Below, in pieces: positions 62,068-64,000 of a stretch of 64,000 nt of DNA (position 1 is its first letter; each line of letters begins with the position of its first letter). Origin of the DNA: Candidatus Pantoea floridensis (GTDB lineage Bacteria > Pseudomonadota > Gammaproteobacteria > Enterobacterales > Enterobacteriaceae); the NCBI RefSeq assembly GCF_900215435.1, contig NZ_OCMY01000001.1:620001-684000 (forward strand), written 5' to 3'. The position numbers and the translations under genes are program-made. The notes beneath the pieces were generated by a model, which was not told the DNA's origin, made no database searches, and was given only the letters and a program-made list of their open reading frames with translations.

Positions 62068-63095
62068 TCAGGATTTATCCTGAACAACTGAGCGCGCAGC
62101 TTCGTGAGGGGCTGCGCGCCTGTTATTTTCTCACCGGTAATGAACCGCTTCTGATTCAGGAAAGCGCCGATGCTATCCGCGCAACAGCCACCGCGCAGGG
62201 ATTTGAAGAACATTTTAGCGTCACCGTGGATGCGCAAACTGACTGGGATGCCCTTTTTGTCAGCTGCCAGTCACTTAGCCTTTTTACCCAACGCCAAACC
62301 TTAACGCTGCAACTGCCAGAAAATGGGCCAAACGCGGCCATTGCTGACCAGCTGATAAAACTGGCTACGCTACTGCACAGCGACATTCTGCTAGTGCTCC
62401 GCATGGCGAAGTTGACCAAAGCTCAGGAGAACAGCGCCTGGTTCAAAGCACTGAGTGCACAGTCAGTGTTAGTTCCCTGTCAGACGCCGGAACAGGCTCA
62501 GCTGCCGCGTTGGGTCGCCGGCCGCGCCAGGGCGATGAAACTCAACGTTGATGACGCCGCCATTCAGCTGCTCTGCTACTGCTACGAAGGTAATCTGCTG
62601 GCGCTGGCCCAGGCGTTAGAGCGCCTGTCGCTGCTGTGGCCAGATGGCAAACTGACGTTGCCGCGCGTAGAAGCCGCCGTTAACGACGCTGCGCACTTTA
62701 CGCCATTCCACTGGGTTGATGCATTGCTGGCGGGTAAAAGCAAACGTGCCCTGCACATCCTGCATCAGCTGGAAAAAGAGGATAGCGAAGTGGTGATTCT
62801 GCTGCGTACGCTGCAACGCGACTTGCTGACGTTGCTCCATCTGCAGCGTAATCAGGCTAAACAAGCACTGCGCACGTTAATGGACCAGCAGCGTATTTGG
62901 CAAAATCGCCGCGCACTGTTTACCGAAGCACTGCAGCGCCTTGATGCGCGCCGTCTACAACGCGTGGTCCATCTGCTGGCAGAACTGGAGCTGAGCATGA
63001 AGCAGGATTACGGGCAAAATCTCTGGCCGCAGCTTGAGACCTTGTCGCTGCTGCTCTGTCATCGCGATTTCCCCATAAGCTTTACCGATGTCTAA
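62064..63095 (+). CDS. holA: DNA polymerase III delta subunit
   Basis: Clamp-loader subunit that opens the beta ring. 343 aa (E. coli 343) with an AAA+-like N-terminal domain ([28 protein letters not shown]) and C-terminal collar domain. ATGA overlap with lptE; 8-bp overlap with nadD. Confidence 0.97.
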   Translation: MIRIYPEQLSAQLREGLRACYFLTGNEPLLIQESADAIRATATAQGFEEHFSVTVDAQTDWDALFVSCQSLSLFTQRQTLTLQLPENGPNAAIADQLIKLATLLHSDILLVLRMAKLTKAQENSAWFKALSAQSVLVPCQTPEQAQLPRWVAGRARAMKLNVDDAAIQLLCYCYEGNLLALAQALERLSLLWPDGKLTLPRVEAAVNDAAHFTPFHWVDALLAGKSKRALHILHQLEKEDSEVVILLRTLQRDLLTLLHLQRNQAKQALRTLMDQQRIWQNRRALFTEALQRLDARRLQRVVHLLAELELSMKQDYGQNLWPQLETLSLLLCHRDFPISFTDV

Positions 63096-63732
63096 ACTTT
63101 ACGCCCTCTTTGGCGGCACTTTCGATCCCATTCATTATGGCCATCTGCGCCCGGTAGAAGCGCTGGCGCAACAGGTGGGCCTGAAAAAAGTCACGCTGCT
63201 GCCAAATAATGTGCCACCCCATCGCCCGCAGCCCGAAGCCAGTGCCCAGCAGCGCGTGGCAATGTTGCGCTGTGCTATCGCCGATCGTCCGCTGTTTGAG
63301 ATTGATACGCGCGAACTGGAACATGACACGCCCTCATGGACGGTCGCCACGTTGGAAGCATTGCGTGCCGAGCGCGGCGCAGAACAGCCCCTCGCGTTTA
63401 TCGTTGGTCAGGATTCTCTGCTAACGTTAGCCAAATGGCATCGCTGGCAAGATCTGCTGTCGCTGTGTCATTTACTGGTGTGTAAACGTCCCGGCTATGC
63501 GACGCAGATGGATACACCAGAGATGCAGCGCTGGCTTGATGAGCATCTTGCCGATGACGTGCAGCAGCTGCATCACTCATCCGCTGGACGGATTTGGCTG
63601 GCCGATACGCCGCTGCTCAATATCTCCGCCACAGAGATCCGTCAGCGCCGCCACGCGGGCGCCTCGTGCGCTGATTTGCTGCCTGATGCAGTCATCGACT
63701 ATATCGATAGCGTTGGCTTATATCGCGGTTGA
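63088..63732 (+). CDS. nadD: Nicotinate-nucleotide adenylyltransferase
   Basis: Makes nicotinate adenine dinucleotide (NAD synthesis) from nicotinate mononucleotide and ATP. 214 aa (E. coli 213). Nucleotidyltransferase motifs [12 protein letters not shown] (about 8-19) and [13 protein letters not shown] (about 178-190) are intact. In E. coli cobC (alpha-ribazole phosphatase) follows; here rsfS is next, so cobC is absent at this site. Confidence 0.97.
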   Translation: MSKLYALFGGTFDPIHYGHLRPVEALAQQVGLKKVTLLPNNVPPHRPQPEASAQQRVAMLRCAIADRPLFEIDTRELEHDTPSWTVATLEALRAERGAEQPLAFIVGQDSLLTLAKWHRWQDLLSLCHLLVCKRPGYATQMDTPEMQRWLDEHLADDVQQLHHSSAGRIWLADTPLLNISATEIRQRRHAGASCADLLPDAVIDYIDSVGLYRG

Positions 63733-63799
63733 TCGCAGCATGCTATACTGCGCCGCTTCATTTTCGGCTACTTTTTTCCAATCGCTAGCCCGTCCGTAA

Positions 63800-64000
<201 letters not shown>

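Overview
The window is chromosomal DNA of an enterobacterium. Its gene order and protein sequences track Escherichia coli K-12 from pal to rsfS, and the set of lineage-specific gains and losses fits Pantoea or Erwinia (Erwiniaceae) best; the genus is inferred from recalled protein similarity. Nearly everything is core genome. I see no insertion sequence, prophage, CRISPR array or rRNA gene.

Layout. 1-8,000 (minus strand): the envelope-constriction Tol-Pal genes (pal partial, tolB, tolA, tolR, tolQ, ybgC) downstream of the cytochrome bd-I operon (cydA, cydB, cydX, ybgE). 8,600-18,200 (minus): the TCA block sdhCDAB-sucABCD, divergent from gltA (18,840-20,123, plus), with a shared 640-bp regulatory region. 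20,175-25,742 (minus): a 5-oxoproline module, pxpB-pxpC-pxpA, followed by two membrane proteins of unknown function (DUF969, DUF979), pyroglutamyl peptidase pcp, and the DNA glycosylase nei. 25,959-29,469 (minus): ybgI, phrB, ybgA, ybfA. 29,716-30,390: kdpE alone, with no kdpFABC and no kdpD. 30,430-36,015: pgm, seqA, ybfF, ybfE, fldA, fur and a small NTF2-like gene. 36,251-46,457: glnS, the amino-sugar regulon nagE/nagBACD, and asnB. 46,673-47,332: seven tRNA genes (Met, Leu, Gln, Gln, Met, Gln, Gln) behind one strong promoter. 47,421-54,444: ubiF, then miaB, ybeZ, ybeY, corC, lnt. 54,882-58,080: the glutamate/aspartate ABC importer gltIJKL. 58,166-64,000: ybeL, leuS, lptE, holA, nadD and the start of rsfS.

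How it works together. GltA, Sdh, 2-oxoglutarate dehydrogenase and succinyl-CoA synthetase form a contiguous TCA arc that feeds electrons to the quinone pool, which UbiF helps to make and cytochrome bd oxidises under low oxygen. ArcA-like and FNR-like sites lie upstream of cydA. Pcp releases 5-oxoproline from peptides, PxpABC hydrolyses it to glutamate, and GltIJKL imports glutamate/aspartate. NagE imports and phosphorylates N-acetylglucosamine, and NagA/NagB return it to fructose-6-phosphate under NagC control.

Points most worth a second look: (1) the pcp-DUF979-DUF969 cassette placed between pxpA and nei, suggesting that the DUF969/DUF979 pair carries 5-oxoproline or pyroglutamyl peptides; (2) a gltI leader complementary to the GcvB small RNA, together with a SroC-like RNA in the gltI-gltJ gap that carries an anti-GcvB decamer; (3) the orphan kdpE; (4) two tRNA-Gln(TTG) genes that differ only by three compensated base pairs; (5) two strong hairpins in the sdhB-sucA gap.
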